Of a stretch of 64,000 nt of DNA, positions 1 through 15,442 are shown in pieces. Position 1 is the first letter of the stretch, and each line of letters starts with the position of its first letter. The DNA lies in the IMG/VR virus record IMGVR_UViG_3300031758_000021, positions 39,152 through 103,151 of that record, one strand, 5' to 3'. A program made the translations under genes and the position numbers. Below the pieces are notes generated by a model. The model did not search any database. It saw only the letters and a list, made by a program, of their open reading frames with translations, and was not told the origin of the DNA. This DNA is from a virus.

Positions 1-1
1 A

Positions 2-274
2 AACACTAAAAAATTTACTCAGGTATTTCCATTTATGAATTTGATTAACCGTGAAGGTTTTCAATATTCTGAAACTGAGTTAAACCAACTTGTACAATTC
101 CTTGGAGAATTTTCATACAATGAGGTTGCTGAATTATTTAACAGATTACCATCTATTGTTACACAAGTAACTGATGCAGATGGTCAAGAGGTTGGTATTT
201 CAGGAGAACCAGAAGCAGCTGCTCCTAAAGCTGAGAAAAAAGCTAAAAAAGTTGAAGCTGAACCAGCAAACTAA
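2..274 (+). CDS. 3' end of an unidentified protein
   Basis: The frame is open from the left window edge, so the gene probably begins upstream. The first ATG is at 35 but has no A-rich leader of the kind seen before other genes here. The visible part is a short ordered segment followed by an Ala/Lys/Glu-rich tail typical of a flexible C-terminus. No family is recognised. It ends just before a hairpin and a palindromic regulatory site. Confidence 0.6.
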   Translation, partial: NTKKFTQVFPFMNLINREGFQYSETELNQLVQFLGEFSYNEVAELFNRLPSIVTQVTDADGQEVGISGEPEAAAPKAEKKAKKVEAEPAN

Positions 275-290
275 TTTATCTTAAACAACT

Positions 291-318
291 AGCAGGACGG
301 AAGCAATTCTATCCTGCT
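291..318 (+). terminator. hairpin after the first gene
   Basis: A 7-bp stem (AGCAGGA / TCCTGCT) with a 14-nt loop lies just after the stop codon. There is no strong T-run, so termination is less certain than at the other hairpins here. Confidence 0.4.
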
Positions 319-320
319 TA

Positions 321-380
321 AAGTTGTTAATAACTTTATCCTTAATTGTTTTTTATTTCACAATAAAATTATTATATTTG
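321..380 (+). promoter_or_regulatory. palindrome-type promoter of the sigma factor gene
   Basis: The palindrome AAGTTGTTAATAACTT starts at 321. A TTTT at 349-352 is followed after exactly 20 bp by TATATTTG (373-380), a perfect match to the Bacteroidota -7 element TAnnTTTG. The geometry is the same as at the other promoters in this window. Confidence 0.6.
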
Positions 381-418
381 TAAAATAATTAATCAACTAA
401 CTTAACCTAACAGTCTCT

Positions 419-1069
419 ATGGCACTAACTAAAAATTCTCAACAGCCTTCTATGTCAACTAAACCGAAATCACTTCAAGAAATGGGATTAGCATTTTTTG
501 AGTCAAGATCCGAAAGGGATTTTACAAATGTGTATCATCGCCTTCGCCCAAGCATCTCATATTACTTGAGAGAATTGGTTCCTAATCAAGATGATCGTAA
601 CGAGGTTATCGCAACAGCATTTGCTAAAGTTTGGCAAAAGATTCACCAGTATGATCCATATTGGAATTTCAGTACTTGGGTTTATCGTATTGCTCGAAAT
701 GAGGCTCTTCTATTTTTTAGAAGTAAAAAGAAAACATATTCATACGATGCTATGCAAGAGATGGGTATAAACATGGAAGCTAAAGGTCCTATTACTGAGT
801 CTGACGCTTTCTTATCTGATGAAGATCATCCAGTTGATTTGCTATATGATATGGCAGTTGAAGAAATTGGTAATCTTCCAGAATTATACAAAACAGTTTT
901 AACACTTCGTGAAATTGATAAAATGAAATATGAAGAAATTGCTGACCAACTTGGTTGGAAACACAATACTGTTAGAACTCGTATCCGTAAAGCTCGTGAA
1001 CTTGTTAGGGCTGGTCTTTTAAAGAAAGACCCTAATTTAGTTAAATTATACAATCAAGAAATATCATAA
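419..1069 (+). CDS. RNA polymerase ECF-type sigma factor
   Basis: This is a 216-residue sigma-70 family protein. A region 2-like part (about residues 30-100) contains the aromatic-rich stretch WNFSTWVYRIARNEAL, which binds the -10 element and core polymerase. A region 4-like helix-turn-helix (about residues 150-205) contains KMKYEEIADQLGWKHNTVRTRIRKARE. There is no region 1.1 or 3, as in ECF factors. It begins an operon with small membrane and coiled-coil genes leading into virion genes, so it may direct late transcription of the structural block (inference). It has its own palindrome-type promoter. Confidence 0.9.
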   Translation: MALTKNSQQPSMSTKPKSLQEMGLAFFESRSERDFTNVYHRLRPSISYYLRELVPNQDDRNEVIATAFAKVWQKIHQYDPYWNFSTWVYRIARNEALLFFRSKKKTYSYDAMQEMGINMEAKGPITESDAFLSDEDHPVDLLYDMAVEEIGNLPELYKTVLTLREIDKMKYEEIADQLGWKHNTVRTRIRKARELVRAGLLKKDPNLVKLYNQEIS

Positions 1070-1070
1070 T

Positions 1071-1526
1071 ATGAAACTATTCAGATTTAGAAATCTAAAA
1101 AACTTTCTACAGGATGTAAAAAATTACACTGTCCTTAGATTAGCTATTCGTAAGTACCGCGGTACACCGGATTGGGAAAGATTCAATTTACGAGTTGATT
1201 GGGTTGGCCGAATCTACACCGTGTTTAATCCAAGTCCAGCTGATGCAGGTGATGATAAACAAATGCTTGACATTAAACTTGGTGAGCGAATGATTCCTTG
1301 CCATAAGTTTATTGACACAATGGGATTAAGTGAAGTGGTTGCAGTATCCGGTGAAAAGATTCCTGACTCTGACTCTTATCTTATTGTGTATTATCCTATC
1401 TTTAAATACTTATCTGTTTGGAAAGTATTTTTAAATGCTTTCTATCTTACACTTATATTGATATTCCGTTCGAATATCGCAAGTGCAATTAACTGGGTTG
1501 TAGAATTATGCAAAACGCTAATCTAA
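1071..1526 (+). CDS. protein of unknown function with C-terminal membrane segment
   Basis: This 151-residue protein starts directly after the sigma factor stop, so it is co-transcribed and perhaps translationally coupled. The N-terminus is basic. The C-terminal third is hydrophobic (about residues 113-140) and could be a membrane anchor. No family is recognised. An association with the sigma factor is only suggested by position. Confidence 0.8.
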   Translation: MKLFRFRNLKNFLQDVKNYTVLRLAIRKYRGTPDWERFNLRVDWVGRIYTVFNPSPADAGDDKQMLDIKLGERMIPCHKFIDTMGLSEVVAVSGEKIPDSDSYLIVYYPIFKYLSVWKVFLNAFYLTLILIFRSNIASAINWVVELCKTLI

Positions 1527-1564
1527 ATTCACCAAGATATATAAATTAAGAAAAAACAAAAACC

Positions 1565-2122
1565 ATGACAAAAGAAGCAACTCTTACTATTGAGAAAGCA
1601 CCTGTTGATATTGACGGGAAATTAGAACAAAGACAAAAACTTGCAGCGGATCTTGAAAAGAAATTAAATAATTTCCGCGCAGAATTAGAAACAAAAACGT
1701 ATCTTGTAGAAGGTCAGATTACAACAGCAAAAGCTTTACATGACTTTATTACCAACGATGCTAAATGGAATTTTTCAGAATCAATGGGAATCATTGAAAC
1801 AAGAAAGCAGCTTGATGTTATCATCAAAGATCTTGAGACTGGAAAACGTAAAGAAATCATGTTATCTACATTAGCTCTTGAGGCTATTTACTATTTCTTA
1901 TCAAAAGAAACTGGTGTAGGATTAAGTTCAGCATTGCATTACTTTAACACAATCTTAAAACCTGTGACAGATGCTTTATCTCGCGCTAAACAAGATAAAG
2001 AAAAGAAAGATCAGTTGGAAAGAGATTTAGGACAAGTACAAAATGCTATTGACCAAGGAGCAGTATCAGAATATGAAGATCAACTTATTGCTGAAATTGC
2101 ATTAGAAAATGAAGCAGAATAA
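1565..2122 (+). CDS. coiled-coil protein of unknown function
   Basis: The 185-residue product is mostly charged and helical, with heptad-like Leu/Lys/Glu stretches near both ends (about 20-60 and 140-175) and a more globular middle. No catalytic motif is seen. It lies 2 bp from the next gene, which encodes a membrane-anchored coiled coil, so the two may interact (inference). Confidence 0.82.
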   Translation: MTKEATLTIEKAPVDIDGKLEQRQKLAADLEKKLNNFRAELETKTYLVEGQITTAKALHDFITNDAKWNFSESMGIIETRKQLDVIIKDLETGKRKEIMLSTLALEAIYYFLSKETGVGLSSALHYFNTILKPVTDALSRAKQDKEKKDQLERDLGQVQNAIDQGAVSEYEDQLIAEIALENEAE

Positions 2123-2124
2123 AA

Positions 2125-2415
2125 ATGAATAAAATAAACGAATTACTCGATAAACGTTTTCAACAGATTGCTATCATCTTATTGGTAGCAATCTTTGTGA
2201 GAACATGTGGTTCAGGTGATGTTAAAAGTATTAACAAAAGACTTGACAAAATAGAGGCAAGACTTGATTCTTGCGCATCTCAAAAGGATTTACAAATAGA
2301 AGGATTAAAAGCTGAAAAACGTATGATCCAATCTACTGACCGTAAGATCCTTGATGTTAATCGCCAAACAGCGATTGATGCTGAAATTACTAAACTTGAA
2401 AGTGAAAAAAGATAA
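2125..2415 (+). CDS. membrane-anchored coiled-coil protein
   Basis: This 96-residue protein has one N-terminal membrane segment (about residues 14-28) and then a charged helical part with heptad character. It looks like a spanin- or scaffold-sized anchored coiled coil, but no family is recognised. Its 3' end overlaps the next gene by 14 bp. Confidence 0.8.
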   Translation: MNKINELLDKRFQQIAIILLVAIFVRTCGSGDVKSINKRLDKIEARLDSCASQKDLQIEGLKAEKRMIQSTDRKILDVNRQTAIDAEITKLESEKR

Positions 2416-3277
2416 ATTACTACACGGATTCATAATTACAACTTTTGTAAGTTTGTATCTAATTGTGAGTGTTATTTCAACTATTCACGTTATTGATTTC
2501 TTTAGTTTATCGAATCCGCAATGGCTTTCTATTTCATTAGCGATTGCTTTTGAAATTGGAGCAGCTGCATCTCTTGCATCTCTTATAGTATTAGATAAAA
2601 TGAATAAGTCTCTAGTTTGGGGCTTATTCATTATTTTGACTTGTATGCAAATGATGGGTAATACATATTATGCCTTTACAAATTTACAAGACTACCAATC
2701 TTGGGTAGAATTATTTGGACTTGTAGATGAAGATCCTCTTTACCAAAAAAGAATCCTTTCTATTATAAGTGGTGCAATCTTACCACTTGTTGCTTTAGGT
2801 TTTATTAAGTCTCTTGTTGATTACATTCGTCCAGCGATTGAAGATGATGTAAACATACATGAACAACTACATGAAACTACGCAAGCACCTGATTTAAAAG
2901 CTGAACAAAAAAGAGTTGCACAAATCGTTGAAGATTTAAAAGCAGAAGGTAAACTGCCAACGGCAGATCATACCGATGATGAACCAACGGCTCTTGCTAA
3001 TTCTAAATATCGTTTAGAAGATAAAGAAGAACTTCCATTTATTGAAGATGCTTTAGAAATTAATGGTCTTGATGCCTTACCTGAAAAAGAAACTGAAATT
3101 GTTGCACATTTAGAAGATGCAAACGTTTTAACAGGAACTCCGGAAGAAGCAGTTAAAGAGACTAAAAAATTACCGCCAACTATTGCTCCGGTAAATCAAG
3201 AAGAGATTCTTAAAGAATTTCAAGAATCTTCGGAAATAGATAATATAAATGGTAGTGAAAAAAAAAGTTTGATTTAA
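2402..3277 (+). CDS. four-helix membrane protein with long acidic tail
   Basis: I place the start at GTG 2402, overlapping the upstream stop, because the sequence upstream in this frame only mirrors the previous gene. There are four predicted membrane segments (about residues 8-27, 41-64, 71-92 and 120-145), followed by about 145 residues of acidic, probably cytoplasmic tail. No family is recognised. The frame ends at a nine-A run. A -1 slip there adds 32 coding-like residues to 3363 (separate entry). Confidence 0.8.
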   Translation: MKKDKLLHGFIITTFVSLYLIVSVISTIHVIDFFSLSNPQWLSISLAIAFEIGAAASLASLIVLDKMNKSLVWGLFIILTCMQMMGNTYYAFTNLQDYQSWVELFGLVDEDPLYQKRILSIISGAILPLVALGFIKSLVDYIRPAIEDDVNIHEQLHETTQAPDLKAEQKRVAQIVEDLKAEGKLPTADHTDDEPTALANSKYRLEDKEELPFIEDALEINGLDALPEKETEIVAHLEDANVLTGTPEEAVKETKKLPPTIAPVNQEEILKEFQESSEIDNINGSEKKSLI

Positions 3278-3363
3278 ACTCTTACTTTGATTTAGAATAC
3301 ACGCCAGAACCAAAAGCAAAAAAGAAAGTTAATCCACAGGTTCGTCCTGGAGTTAATGCGTAA
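3258..3363 (+). other. possible -1 frameshift site and extension of the membrane protein
   Basis: The nine A at 3258-3266 contain the slippery heptamer A AAA AAA in the frame of the upstream gene. Slipping back one base continues for 32 codons to a stop at 3361-3363. The extension is Lys/Pro/Asp-rich, resembling the tail before it. In that frame a TGA lies just upstream and there is no start codon, so the stretch cannot be an independent gene. A miscounted A in the homopolymer would give the same picture. Confidence 0.45.
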
Positions 3364-3380
3364 AAAGATCACATACTATA

Positions 3381-4505
3381 ATGTCACTTAAACCACCTAT
3401 TGTTTGTCCTCCAGATTGGTCAATACTTGCATTCAGAATTTCTGAATGTAAATTAGCAAGCGTTGTGAAAGGGGTAAATAAACTTGCTGCCTTAGACCTT
3501 AATAATTTATATATTCCGATAGCTGAACACACAGAAGGAACATTAACTCTTAAAGGAGGAACGGAGCGTTTACTTAACATTGATGATATTGCTGAATACG
3601 GCCCTCTTAATGAGCAGTTCAGCTTTGACGCATTACTTGCAGCTAACCCAAACATTTTTGATGACGGAACATCTCATGAATATTCATTATATGATGAAAA
3701 CCTAAATTTCTTAGAGTCTTTATCATTTACTATTGATATAAATGATCCCGACTATAGTGACTTTCCAACAGCTCTTACTACCGCCTATGGTAATTCTACT
3801 GTAATCAAATCTAAAGTCACTTTTGATGCATCTACATCATTGACAACAGGTATATTAACTGTACGATCAATTACAAGAAACATTAAACTTCGCCACGTAT
3901 TCACATTTGATACTAGTGGTGTTGACTTACCTTCGCCAGGAACTTTACTTGTGCCTTACACAAAATATCCTAAAGGAAGAGTTAAGTATATTTTAGTTTT
4001 TCCCGATTATGATAAAGTAGATGTTACAACTTGCGGATGCGCAAATTCATCAGGTGATATGAAATCTAATCAAAAGTTTTTCCAATACGTTAATCGTGGA
4101 GAATATGATGAGGTGAATAATCCTGATACTAATGTAATACTTACAGTTGGTGCTACAAATGTTAATTGTGAATGGGATTATCCAGCAGTAACTGACCACA
4201 TTGGATATCATTTTGGTGTTAATAGTTTAATGAAAGTTGATAATGGTATTCCTTTTAGAGCTAACATAGAATATTTGAACGGTAAAGACATTCAGCTTGA
4301 CGCCCCAGTTAACATAGCATACGATGGAGAATTAATTTCAAATGTATACGGTCCTGCAACGCCAAGATGGAGAAACGTTGGGGATTTCTTATTCTTATCA
4401 GGAGCTACTGACATTGAAGATGCTGACCGTTGCTTTATAGAAACGATTATACTTAAAAACCCACATACCTTTGATATACCGATAAGATATATGATTGGTA
4501 GATAA
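3381..4505 (+). CDS. putative virion structural protein
   Basis: The 374-residue product is rich in beta-prone Thr/Asp/Asn stretches and has no signal peptide or enzyme motif. It contains a Cys-rich spot (TTCGCANSSG, about residues 214-223). It precedes a 105-residue partner and the collagen-like fibre genes, so a baseplate, tail or fibre-attachment role is likely from context. No specific family is recognised. Confidence 0.75.
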   Translation: MSLKPPIVCPPDWSILAFRISECKLASVVKGVNKLAALDLNNLYIPIAEHTEGTLTLKGGTERLLNIDDIAEYGPLNEQFSFDALLAANPNIFDDGTSHEYSLYDENLNFLESLSFTIDINDPDYSDFPTALTTAYGNSTVIKSKVTFDASTSLTTGILTVRSITRNIKLRHVFTFDTSGVDLPSPGTLLVPYTKYPKGRVKYILVFPDYDKVDVTTCGCANSSGDMKSNQKFFQYVNRGEYDEVNNPDTNVILTVGATNVNCEWDYPAVTDHIGYHFGVNSLMKVDNGIPFRANIEYLNGKDIQLDAPVNIAYDGELISNVYGPATPRWRNVGDFLFLSGATDIEDADRCFIETIILKNPHTFDIPIRYMIGR

Positions 4506-4517
4506 TACTAATGAATT

Positions 4518-4835
4518 ATGGCTATTATTGCATCTAAATATTATCCTATCTCTGACATATTTTTTAGAGATGGTGGTGTAAAACCTGTTAACCTAATACC
4601 AGGTGAATATATCATACACCATGATGAACCTTACATAACGGGTTTACATATTTTTAATTGGAGCCCAACATCTTGGTTAACAGTTGAAACCGTCACAGGA
4701 CAAGTTATTAGGTTCCCTGCTACATCTTTAGTAGAAGGAGCAATTTATTATTTGAAAATAAATAAACTTTGTGACGTTGGACCAAATTCTACCGAAACCC
4801 AGGTAATGGGGATTTCAACTTCTGAGCGCATATAG
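4518..4835 (+). CDS. small putative virion protein
   Basis: This 105-residue beta-rich protein starts 12 bp after the preceding structural gene. It looks like a small single-domain jelly-roll or Ig-like virion protein, but no motif identifies it. The role is inferred from its position between structural genes. Confidence 0.72.
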   Translation: MAIIASKYYPISDIFFRDGGVKPVNLIPGEYIIHHDEPYITGLHIFNWSPTSWLTVETVTGQVIRFPATSLVEGAIYYLKINKLCDVGPNSTETQVMGISTSERI

Positions 4836-4909
4836 GCAGCTTTACCTTTACCTTTTATTGTTTTCATACAGACTTCTATATTGATATATAGTAAAAATAG
4901 TGTTGTGTC

Positions 4910-11614
<6,705 letters not shown>

Positions 11615-11627
11615 TAAATTATAAGAT

Positions 11628-12674
11628 ATGGCAACAGTTATTTTAACATCAGCAACAACACGAGGTACCGCAAGAATGGTTACCTCAACTGAAGGGTTTC
11701 CACTAGATTCATGGGAAATAGACTGCCGCGACGGCGCGGGTGGTACGCCTACAGCAGCACAAGGTAATTTAAACGCGGGTGTTAATGTACAGGACACTTA
11801 TGTAAGTGGACTTGATTTAACTACTAGAAGATGCGGTAGATATTTCATGGCTTTTGATACTACTGCTTTAACTGAAACAGCACAATCCGCAATCTTATGG
11901 GTTTTTAAACAAACCACAGGATTAAATAACGGAGATATCATCCCAGTTAAAGCAACTGCCCCAACAACTACAACTAATATTGTTGGTACTGATTATAATG
12001 CTATTTTTCAATATGAAACGGGTTATGCTATGAACGCCAACACCGTTGGCAATGTTGTAGATTATGCAGATAGCGTAACCACAGTTTGGAACAATGGTTG
12101 GAACGCAATTCCGCTGAATGCGGCAGCAGTTGCAGACCTTAACACTTTAGCGCAATTTAAGTTAGCACTTGTTGACTATACATATGATTACTTATACACA
12201 AGCCCCACGCCAGGAGACCCTGGAACAAGTGTTGGTAATGCAATAAACGGAGGTACAAACGCTCCGTATTTAGAAATAGAAACTGGGTTAGGACAATATG
12301 TATTAAGTATTGATCCAAATGCCACATTAAAAGTTAATTCAGTGCCAAAGGCTAACATAAGACTTGTTAATCGTGTAGGTGCTTATACATTTTTTAGAGC
12401 AACAACTGGAGGTGCAAATAGTTCATTGAATCCAGGATGTCAAATACCGTTTCCTGGAACAACTCCTTTATATTGTACAGTTCCATATACAAGTCTTGCA
12501 GTAGGAAATTTTGTTTTTAATGATTATTTACTAACTTCTCCATTTAACGGTGGCGATCTATGGTTTGCTTTGTGGTTTAGAATTGGTGATAACGGTTGGA
12601 TTGATAGGTTATATCAAATATCAGCTACTGGCCAAATCACAAATATTTCTGCAGCTGGTGCTTGTCTATTCTAA
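11628..12674 (+). CDS. putative virion fibre or receptor-binding protein
   Basis: The 348-residue protein has an N-terminal beta-sandwich-like part (about 1-220), resembling DNRLRE or carbohydrate-binding jelly rolls. A second domain rich in Gly, aromatic and Cys residues follows (about 225-348). There is no signal peptide. It lies 14 bp after the giant fibre gene and ends the fibre operon, so it may be a fibre tip or chaperone (inference). Confidence 0.75.
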   Translation: MATVILTSATTRGTARMVTSTEGFPLDSWEIDCRDGAGGTPTAAQGNLNAGVNVQDTYVSGLDLTTRRCGRYFMAFDTTALTETAQSAILWVFKQTTGLNNGDIIPVKATAPTTTTNIVGTDYNAIFQYETGYAMNANTVGNVVDYADSVTTVWNNGWNAIPLNAAAVADLNTLAQFKLALVDYTYDYLYTSPTPGDPGTSVGNAINGGTNAPYLEIETGLGQYVLSIDPNATLKVNSVPKANIRLVNRVGAYTFFRATTGGANSSLNPGCQIPFPGTTPLYCTVPYTSLAVGNFVFNDYLLTSPFNGGDLWFALWFRIGDNGWIDRLYQISATGQITNISAAGACLF

Positions 12675-12714
12675 TAAGAGTAAAACTATTAAGGATTAAC
12701 TTAATATAAATAAC

Positions 12715-13293
12715 ATGACATACTATATACCAACGGGTGAATTTCCGTTATACATTAATCCGTATTTAGTCTTGATGGAAAAAGCAGGATACGCCAGGGA
12801 AGAAGATCCTAATGTAGCAGACTTCTTATTATTGCCAGGAGGTGCTGATATTGGAATGAGAGATGGTCGAGATGAATATGAAATCTATCTTTACAATAAA
12901 TACCGAGAATTAGAAAAACCTATTATAGGAATATGTAGAGGTTTGCAGTTAATGATTTATTTAAATGAAAAAGGACCAGGATTGCTTGAACACATTCCTG
13001 ATTACACAAAAGAAATACTTCACACAACCATCACAGGTGATTGGAAAGGTGAAAGCGCTTGGCACACAACAGAACTTGGATTATTTGTAAATTCGCGACA
13101 TCATCAAGGGATATTTCAAAAAGATGTATCTGAATATAAAGTTATAGATATGACAAGTGATAGAATCGTTGAAGCAATAGAGAATAAAGAAAGAAAAGAA
13201 TTTGCAGTACAGTGGCACCCCGAACATTCGGAAATGAATGACACTCCTGCACAAGAATGGTTTATATGCAAGTTACACAAAATACTCAATTAG
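12715..13293 (+). CDS. class I glutamine amidotransferase (peptidase C26 type)
   Basis: The 192-residue protein has the triad of class I amidotransferases and gamma-glutamyl hydrolases: Cys74 in GICRG, and His168 and Glu170 in QWHPEH. The preceding LLLPGG and the NSRHHQG stretch are typical of the PuuD/peptidase C26 branch, which hydrolyses gamma-glutamyl amides. A phage substrate is not obvious. Folylpolyglutamate, polyamine conjugates and virion-associated cleavage are all possible. It sits right after the fibre genes. Confidence 0.85.
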   Translation: MTYYIPTGEFPLYINPYLVLMEKAGYAREEDPNVADFLLLPGGADIGMRDGRDEYEIYLYNKYRELEKPIIGICRGLQLMIYLNEKGPGLLEHIPDYTKEILHTTITGDWKGESAWHTTELGLFVNSRHHQGIFQKDVSEYKVIDMTSDRIVEAIENKERKEFAVQWHPEHSEMNDTPAQEWFICKLHKILN

Positions 13294-13298
13294 ATGCA

Positions 13299-13607
13299 AT
13301 GAAATTATATACCGTAGATAAACCGATACCAAATTGGGTCCTTGAGCATAAAGAGGATATCTACCGTGATGTATTAATTCAATGTGAACAAAAACTCTTA
13401 AATCCCGACGGTTTTAATCGAGTAGAAGTTGCTTTACTTAAAACTGAAGCAGGAATAACAAAATTCATTATTAAAGATATCATAGGAATACTTGACTCAC
13501 TTGAGCGTTCTATGTTATACTTTGCTGATGTTGAACAATACGAGCTTGCGGCAAGGTCGCGTGATTGTATTGAGAATTGGAAAAAGATAAATACAACATG
13601 CCAATAA
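13299..13607 (+). CDS. small protein with UVR-like helical hairpin
   Basis: I choose ATG 13299, six bases after the upstream stop, over in-frame ATGs at 13257 and 13266 that overlap the amidotransferase gene. The roughly 102-residue product ends in a hairpin (VEQYELAARSRDCI) resembling the UVR motif, as in the protein at 4910. The function is unknown. It overlaps the next gene by 10 bp. Confidence 0.72.
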   Translation: MKLYTVDKPIPNWVLEHKEDIYRDVLIQCEQKLLNPDGFNRVEVALLKTEAGITKFIIKDIIGILDSLERSMLYFADVEQYELAARSRDCIENWKKINTTCQ

Positions 13608-14017
13608 CACTAACAGGAAGAAGTATAAACACCGGTAACGGTTCGCCAATGATACCTATCGTTGCGAACAATCCTGCGTTTAAAGTAGCAATCGTATCAG
13701 TAGACGGAGCGCTGGAAGAAAAACCTAGAGCAAAATCCGATGCAGCTCAACAAGACGCAATTAAAATAGGTGATTACATTTTTGGAGAAACTTTATCTGA
13801 TACTCGAGAAAAAGGTGAAGAAGCCTCAGGAAAAGTATTGGTTGTGTTAAGAAGTGGTCAAGAAGTATCTGGTTATAAAGTACTTGATAAAAATGGTAAA
13901 GAAGTAATCATTGACCCAACTACTGCAGTAAGAGATAATCACAATGGCCAAATGGATGACGTAGTTGAAACATACGTCCTATCATATGAAAATTGGTTAG
14001 CAGAGTCAAAGAAATAA
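13598..14017 (+). CDS. unknown protein, possibly structural
   Basis: I choose ATG 13598 (MPITLTGRSINTG) over the overlapping ATG at 13577. The 139-residue product is mixed alpha/beta with no signal or catalytic motif. It is the last gene before a terminator-promoter element and so closes the structural operon. Confidence 0.75.
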   Translation: MPITLTGRSINTGNGSPMIPIVANNPAFKVAIVSVDGALEEKPRAKSDAAQQDAIKIGDYIFGETLSDTREKGEEASGKVLVVLRSGQEVSGYKVLDKNGKEVIIDPTTAVRDNHNGQMDDVVETYVLSYENWLAESKK

Positions 14018-14020
14018 ATT

Positions 14021-14080
14021 AAGTTGTTAATAACTTTAGTCCTACAAATTTTTATTTGTAGGATTTTTTGTTTAATTTTA
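14021..14080 (+). promoter_or_regulatory. composite terminator-promoter with palindromic site
   Basis: The palindrome AAGTTGTTAATAACTT begins at 14021. The -33 TTTT (14049-14052) lies in the loop region of the terminator hairpin. After a 20-bp spacer that includes the T-tract comes TAATTTTA (14073-14080). It serves the gene at 14102. Confidence 0.6.
14040..14069 (+). terminator. intrinsic terminator overlapping a promoter
   Basis: A 10-bp stem (TCCTACAAAT / ATTTGTAGGA) with a 4-nt loop is followed by six T, a classical intrinsic terminator. It closes the operon that starts with the sigma factor gene. Confidence 0.85.
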
Positions 14081-14101
14081 ACTAATAATTAATTAATCAC
14101 T

Positions 14102-15145
14102 ATGAGAAACCCAGATTCATTATTCAATCATTTAGTTACCTTTATCAATTCTGTTGAAGAAGGGGAAATCTTTCAAGTATCTGATCTTATCAATAAGGTA
14201 GGACCACATGAAACTCCAAGTCGTTGGAAAAATTGGAATAACAATCCTTACTATACAACTAGGAGTTATCTATCACATGTTAAAAACGTAGAGAAATTCA
14301 TAACAAGAATTTCATACGGTAAATACAAAGTCATCAAACATTTTCCTGATTGGTTTGACTTAGGTCATTTATTATTCTTACGTGGTTATGGTGGATATGA
14401 CTGGGTGCAGGATGGCAATTACCGCAGAGAATTTCATAACAATTATAAAGGAATGACCGTTGCGGATATCCTTAATAAACTTGAAGGTAAAACTCCAGCG
14501 CCTGTAAAAAAATCACTTCCTAGATTATATAAAACTAATCGTCATGTATACAATCTTTTTATTAAACATGTGAATGCAAACGGACCTTTATTTTTTAGAA
14601 GTCAAAATGCTTTATACTGTTTTATAGAAGATTTAAAAAATCCTCAGAATAAAAGATACCAAAAGAACGGTGCACCTTACTATGCCGGGGATAAAAACTA
14701 CAGACCTATTATAGCACATTTAATTGCCGATGGTATCATTGAGCGTGGAAGTAATATAAATAATAGGTACACATTTAAAGTTAATCAAATTGCTTTAAAA
14801 GAACGCTACAGTGCCATCTATTTTACTACTGTAGAAAAAATTATTCCTAAAACTGAAAACTATATTGAAGATGTGAATAAAACTAATATCTCAATTTTAG
14901 CCGGAGAGGAATCTGAGTTCAAACCATCTACAGCAATTCCAGGTAATTCACAGTCTACCACAGATTATACTGAAGTACTTAAACTTGCTGCTGCAGAGAT
15001 CCACTTAACAAATGCAATTCGTGCGTTTCAGGCATGTTCTATAACAGACCAACATATGAATGCCCGTCTGTATAATGTGCAAGCCTTGACTCAAGATATT
15101 CGCGCAGCAATCATTGACAAAAAAGAATTCTTAATTAACCGATAA
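14102..15145 (+). CDS. unknown protein, possible DNA-binding repeats
   Basis: The 347-residue product seems to contain two or three winged-helix-sized segments (about 8-80, 130-215 and 285-345) with basic and aromatic residues, and no enzyme motif. It is first in an operon with a UV endonuclease and an AAA ATPase. A DNA-binding or repair role is only an inference. Confidence 0.78.
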   Translation: MRNPDSLFNHLVTFINSVEEGEIFQVSDLINKVGPHETPSRWKNWNNNPYYTTRSYLSHVKNVEKFITRISYGKYKVIKHFPDWFDLGHLLFLRGYGGYDWVQDGNYRREFHNNYKGMTVADILNKLEGKTPAPVKKSLPRLYKTNRHVYNLFIKHVNANGPLFFRSQNALYCFIEDLKNPQNKRYQKNGAPYYAGDKNYRPIIAHLIADGIIERGSNINNRYTFKVNQIALKERYSAIYFTTVEKIIPKTENYIEDVNKTNISILAGEESEFKPSTAIPGNSQSTTDYTEVLKLAAAEIHLTNAIRAFQACSITDQHMNARLYNVQALTQDIRAAIIDKKEFLINR

Positions 15146-15148
15146 TAT

Positions 15149-15442
15149 ATGAACTACCAATTTCAATCTCCTTACGGTAATAGCCGTTACACATTACAAA
15201 TTCAATACGGAACCTACAGAGAAGGTAACACATCTATGCAATTAATTGATTGTGCTGATGGATTTCCTTTTGCTACTGCAACCGTTAACTTACCAGGTTT
15301 AACCGAAGGCGAAGTTGCCATCAAGAACTATTCAGAAAATGAAGGTGTCTTGGATTTTCTACTTGAAAATAACATTGTTGAATTACCTCACCGCTATGTT
15401 GCAAGTGGGTTTGTAAATATTCCTGTATGCAAACTGAAGTAA
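15149..15442 (+). CDS. small protein of unknown function
   Basis: This 97-residue beta-rich protein ends VPVCKLK and overlaps the following UV endonuclease gene by 16 bp, suggesting coupled translation. No family is recognised. Confidence 0.75.
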   Translation: MNYQFQSPYGNSRYTLQIQYGTYREGNTSMQLIDCADGFPFATATVNLPGLTEGEVAIKNYSENEGVLDFLLENNIVELPHRYVASGFVNIPVCKLK

